From Hyparrhenia diplandra (taxonomy: Eukaryota > Streptophyta > Magnoliopsida > Poales > Poaceae), in contig JADLZK010010194.1 of assembly GCA_015847255.1 (NCBI GenBank), forward strand, positions 62,001 to 126,000: 64,000 bases of DNA. Direction: 5' to 3'. Shown here one piece after another: positions 59,986 to 64,000 of this stretch; the stretch's first letter is position 1, and the number at the start of each line of letters is the position of its first letter. A program made the translations under genes and the position numbers. The notes beneath the pieces were generated by a model. The model was not told the DNA's origin, ran no database searches, and was given only the letters and a program-made list of their open reading frames with translations.

Positions 59986-60715
59986 TAGCCGCGAGGTTTT
60001 AAGACTCGGACGGAAGCCGAAGGCTTTCTGGCCGAGGCAGCGTAGCAAACACCCGACAGGTCGTCGATTTGACTCGAGGAGTAGTAAAAGCGTGAAGACG
60101 AAAGCCATGGCATTGGGGCCGAAGATCGAATGTTGCGGCTTCGCTAACGAAGGACGTAATGTGGGGCGGCGTCTCGATTGTTGCGGCCTTCGTCGGACAG
60201 AGAGTCGAGGCGAGGGCATACGCCTGAATCGCGCGGGCCGTCCGTCGTCGGCCAGATGCTGAGGCATCCGCCGGGGAGCACCGGGAGGTCGCTACGCGTC
60301 AGTGCCGACGGCCGTGGTCGAGTATGATGCGTGCTTTGGTTTGTGCCCCATCGGGCGGAGTCGAAGTGGCGCCTTCGCCAGCCGAGGGTCCGATTGACGA
60401 AACCCCATCAGCTTTGTTCCTCAGTACTCGCGGTCCAGCATCGTGACCCCGAGGGTAGGCGGGATCGCAAGGCGGGAAAGACCACCACGCTGCCCCCGGT
60501 CCTTGGCGGGGGCGCCAAAGGGTTAGGGTTGGTAGGAGGACATAATCGAATTGTAAAAGTCTACGGACTATAAATAGACCCCCAGGGGGCATTGTAAGAA
60601 GGAGAATGAATAGAAAGAGTGTTCCAAATGAGCATACACCTTCGAAAGTGTTAAGTTTTGTCTAGTTAAGTGATTCGTCCTACCGGTGGGGTAGCCCGCT
60701 CGGGCTACACCAACA
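59986..60715 (+). repeat. Gypsy 3' LTR, 5'-truncated
   Basis: It aligns with 48311-49042, beginning at AGCCGCGAGGTTTT and ending GGGCTACACCAACA. The first 160 bp or so of the 5' LTR have no counterpart here; antisense-ORF sequence runs directly into the LTR body. Confidence 0.75.
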
Positions 60716-61047
60716 CTTGTAAAAGGTATTCCAATCTATAAGGAAACCTTTAGAAAGATTGCTTGAGATACAAGTCCCACTAGCCGGGCTATAAAAGTAA
60801 AGGGGTGAATCTTTTAGGGCAACAAGCAATAAAGAAAATTTATCCCAATCTCCCGCTTCCTCTCCCCGCCGCGCCCCCTCCCCGCCCGCCGCCGCCACGC
60901 GCCGCCCCGCCGCCGCCCCAGCGCGCCGGGCCATCACCACCGCCGGCGCGCCACGCCGCCACGCCGCCGCCACCGCCACCGCCACCGCCCCATCCTCCCC
61001 CTTGATTCTTGTGTGTCGGCCCGCCCTAATGTAGCCGGGTTTCGACA

Positions 61048-61495
61048 TGATCGAGATAACTATGGGAGGGTCATAGCTGCCTCAAACAAATATATTTCTC
61101 ATTTGGTGGACGCTCATATGGCAGAAGCTTTGGCTTTGCGGGAGGGGCTAATCCTAGCGCAGAACCTTGGCATAAGCAAATTGATAATCCAGTCTGATTG
61201 TCTAGAAGTAGTGACTACCATGAGAGATGGAGGATTTTCAGCTTCTTCGGACGCAGCCATTTATGATGAGTGCACAAACATGTGGTCAGATTTCAATGTA
61301 ATTTCAATCACTCATATTGATAGGGAAGCAAATAGGGTTGCCGATAGTTTGGCTAGGCAAGAAAGCTTTTTATCTTGAAGAATTCTTGTACTTGGGTTGA
61401 TGAAACCCCAGATTTTTATTCTAGGTGCTGTTACACATGATGTAACCATTTTTAACGATCAATAAAGCTTGCCTTATGGTGTTCAAAAAAAAAAC
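61048..61495 (+). mobile_element. LINE fragment, downstream half (RNase H-like domain, poly(A) end)
   Basis: It begins with the duplicated target site TGATC (61048-61052). The frame to 61378 reads RDNYGRVIAASNKYIS, then AEALALREGL, IIQSDCLEVV and REANRVADSLAR. This matches the RVT_3/RNase H-like domain at the C-terminus of plant LINE pol, with acidic residues in the expected places. After the stop, CAATAAAGCTTGCC and an A-run near 61487-61495 mark the LINE 3' end. Confidence 0.78.
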
Positions 61496-61610
61496 TGTGA
61501 TTACATAGCTATGGCGCTATTCCAGTTTAGCGCCGCTATAGCGCGAAAAATGGCAATATCGTCGCGACATTTCAATTGGCGCGCTATAGCGCGCTATTTT
61601 TTTCTTGGCA
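61496..61610. repeat. Cluster of GCGCTATAGCGC palindromes
   Basis: GCGCGCTATAGCGCGC (61579-61594), GTCGCGAC (61561-61568), CGCTATAGCGCG (near 61532) and a GGCGCTATT half-site lie within 100 bp, immediately downstream of the LINE poly(A). Confidence 0.75.
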
Positions 61611-64000
61611 AATTAGTGATGTATGGTATGCTTAATTCTTTTTTGTACCGTATATATACGTACCATATTCGAGCAAAACTGTTAGAACACAGATATGATT
61701 GCAACAGACACGTGTATCTGCATGTTCGCAATATAAATTTCCTTTTTTGTATGTATTCCTTCCCAGATTCGGCAGCAGTGGTAGTATATGCTATATGAGG
61801 ACAAACAGACACAATTCTCTGCCGTTTCAAAATAACTGTGGGTAATTATTCAAGAAAAAAATAACTGTGGGTAATTAAGTGTATAACCACAAGGACTACG
61901 AGGCACCCCGTGGTAAAATATTTTATTATATATGCACAATATGCTGCGCGCTGTGAATATATGATGCAGAGAGAGATATGATTCTCGATTATGATAAACA
62001 AAAGCAGATTGGTCGGGGGAAAACAGATTCCCTGTTATCTGAAAACACACGTGGACCCATTCATTATTGTATCAAATGATACTAGGACCTGTGCTTTTCC
62101 AGACTTAATCACAATCCAACTTTATTAATACAACTAAACCAATAATATATTCAACGAGAGCGTGCTTGAATTAGCCGAAGCAGGGGAAAGTTTTTTTCAT
62201 TTCGCTTTCTTACAGCTAGTAGCCGTATTCACTACGACAATGCAAAAGAGTCTGCACTCTGCAGAGCTCGATCGCGCTCATGATTAATTATTCCGTCTTT
62301 TGCAGACATTTATAAGGACGTGAAGATACTTGCTATCATTGCCAAATCCATGTAGGCACTCCACATGCAGTTAGTCTGCTGATAAGTATTGATATGATAC
62401 TGGTCAGTTACCAAACTCTTTTTTACTTGTAGAAAGGTAATGGAAACCTCTCTCCTCACCACAACAAAACAAGTAGTGGGAAATGTGAATTTCTTTGAGT
62501 GAAAGTTTATGTGATTCTTTTTCTTTGGAGTTTGGAGAGTACCCCGTTTATAGTATTGACACACATGTGTTTCTAAATTAAGTGCACTACATATGCCGCT
62601 ATTATCGTTATATAATAATTTATATATAGTGTGGTGACACTTATCATTCATTATATATATATATGGTTAATTTTTTTAAAAAAAAGATAAATACTCTAGT
62701 ACCTTGTTCACATATTGTTGTCTTCTAGTACAGTGACTACGACAATCTGATGTCAAGGTTACATCAGCAGCGAGCGTATAATTAGCCCCGTGCTAATCCA
62801 ATGTTTAACTGGAAAAATTAAAGGTGACAGTGTTTAAAGTAGGCAGTAGTACGTAGCTAGGGTAGCCGCAGAAAGAAGGAAATAATTAGCACGACAACCC
62901 GGGTCAACTAACAAAAGAAAATTAAAGGGTAGGGGGCTACTAGTTAATTATATATAGCTTGAAAGAATGTTGTGATGTGGCTATCGATGGACACCAAAAG
63001 CAGGAGCGGATCCACGCTCCATGTCTTGGACTTTTGTCCACAATCTGGTAGGTGCCTCGGAAGCTACACTTAAAGCTGTTTTTTGGGTGGTTAATATTTC
63101 AACATGACCAGTAATTAAGGAGAAACAGACCCAGTCAAATTAAATTTCATAGATGTATCTATCTTGAAAATGTGTACACATGCACATTTGAACTTTTGGG
63201 CTCCAAACGAAGCCTGTGGTTCTAATATATGCTATTTGTGGGGTTTCGTGTTGAGTTCATACATATCATTGGATGATCTTTTGATTACGTATGCACATAG
63301 AGAATGAATATTGGGATTATTTCTAAAAATTAAATAAGTTGACACCTAAGTGAGGAGAACATATATATAATATAATAAATAGAAATGCAAGAAATTAAAG
63401 GTAAAGCAGTAGTAGAATTAATTCAGACCAGAGGGAAAAAAAAAAAGCGTTGTACATTTAGGAGAGTCGTCGGCCGCGTAGCGAGCTGTGGAACGTGGGC
63501 CGGCGAGCGACGGCACGCGTGCTCCGCCAAACGGCTAAAGGCCGGACAAATCAGAAATGCTGGAGACGCGTGGGGCTCACAGGACGGGACCAAATCCCCT
63601 AGACCCTCATTTTGTTTGCAATTGGTTTCGTGTCGCCACCTACCGGATATGGACAGCCTCCATGGCTTTCCTATACTTGTGTATGACACACCCTGGCCGC
63701 TCATTTGCATTCCTATTCTATATAAATTGTTCTGGACGCGTAGTAGAAGTTATTACTAGTTTTTAAAAAGAAAACGAATTATAATTTAGAACAAAAGGAA
63801 GTAGTTAATATATATAATGTTTCCTTTTGAATAATTTTTTTTGTTGTACATATAGTCATTATATTTGATGATATACTAATAGGAGAATAATACCCCACGC
63901 ATTCTTGCGGGAATTTCAAATAATTTAAAAACAAATTTGACTATTTATATTCATGGTTATTATATGAATGAGACAATCTTAAATTAATTTTGATGAATGG
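61611..64000. other. AT-rich intergenic stretch
   Basis: No coding domain was recognised in any frame; the 113-codon minus frame at 62310-62651 shows no conserved motif. No paired TE termini were found by eye. Confidence 0.35.

Larger units (their letters stand above)
48149..60715 (+). mobile_element. Ty3/gypsy retrotransposon (Tat/Retand-like), heavily mutated
   Basis: The element begins TGTTGGGGGGAGGG and ends GCTACACCAACA. It is flanked by perfect duplications CTTGT (48144-48148 and 60716-60720). After the left LTR comes TTGGCGCCCACCGTGG, the usual primer-site region of Tat-type elements. Fragments of gag, protease, RT, RNase H and integrase follow in gypsy order, then a 5-kb region with an antisense coding remnant before the right LTR. 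Frameshifts and stops are spread through all domains, so it is inactive. Confidence 0.92.
47909..61047 (+). mobile_element. Solo LTR interrupted by the gypsy element
   Basis: The LTR begins TGTCATGACCTG (47909) and ends GGGTTTCGACA (61047), with TGTC/GACA tips and a perfect 5-bp duplication TGATC (47904-47908 and 61048-61052). It is split at 48148/60721 by the gypsy element. The two parts (240 and 327 bp) make a 567-bp LTR. GGGCTATAAAAGTAAA near 60789 is a plausible TATA box. A GC-rich region with CCGCC runs occupies 60860-61000. Confidence 0.82.

Noticed and set aside
62310..62651. 113-codon minus-strand frame
   Set aside because: AT-rich context, no conserved motif, and surrounding sequence lacks promoter or splice support.
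1..64000. CRISPR arrays, tRNA/rRNA genes, known conserved miRNA stem-loops
   Set aside because: I looked for regular repeat-spacer arrays, tRNA and rRNA signatures and familiar plant miRNA sequences and saw none; a covariance-model scan would be needed to exclude them.

Overview
The window looks like an intergenic-to-genic stretch of a grass (Poaceae) nuclear chromosome. The evidence is one plant-specific gene with small in-phase introns, plus a dense and nested set of typical grass transposable elements: CACTA, Mutator-like, Tourist and Stowaway MITEs, SIRE-like copia, Tat/Retand-like gypsy and LINEs. Several of these carry very GC-rich cargo. I cannot name the species. There are no bacterial features, CRISPR arrays or tRNA/rRNA genes that I can recognise.

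The only convincing host gene is on the minus strand at 3803-10571. It is a nine-exon basic helix-loop-helix transcription factor of the bHLH68/bHLH112/bHLH123 type. Its exon boundaries fit together in phase, except that exon 2 is one nucleotide short at a run of five Gs (9859-9863). A 380-bp solo LTR with a perfect 5-bp target duplication sits in its largest intron. A decayed CACTA element (1-3276) lies just beyond its 3' end.

12-29 kb is repeat territory. It holds two LTR-like blocks, a 760-bp CACTA derivative with TTT duplication, and a complete 9.8-kb copia element (18981-28778, TSD TCCTC, 1.7-kb LTRs) whose gag-pol is broken by point lesions. 29-32 kb holds a minus-strand small-LTR remnant and a 1.7-kb poly(A) retroposon with a 12-bp target duplication. 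32.9-36.6 kb is a CACTA element (TSD AAT) containing an inverted repeat with arms of about 0.45 kb. 38-47 kb holds a Tourist MITE, a PIF/Harbinger-like element with GC-rich cargo, a Mutator-like element (9-bp TSD AAACTAAAA, TIRs of about 190 bp) split by a solo LTR, and a Stowaway MITE. 47.4-61.5 kb is a three-level nest: a LINE interrupted by a solo LTR (TSD TGATC), itself interrupted by a 12.6-kb gypsy element (TSD CTTGT) that carries an antisense extra coding region. 61.5-64 kb is AT-rich non-coding DNA.

Functionally, one transcription factor gene is surrounded, and in one intron invaded, by mobile DNA. Most elements are visibly inactive. Boundaries were found by reading termini and target duplications by eye. 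Family names rest on recognised protein motifs, not on a database search.
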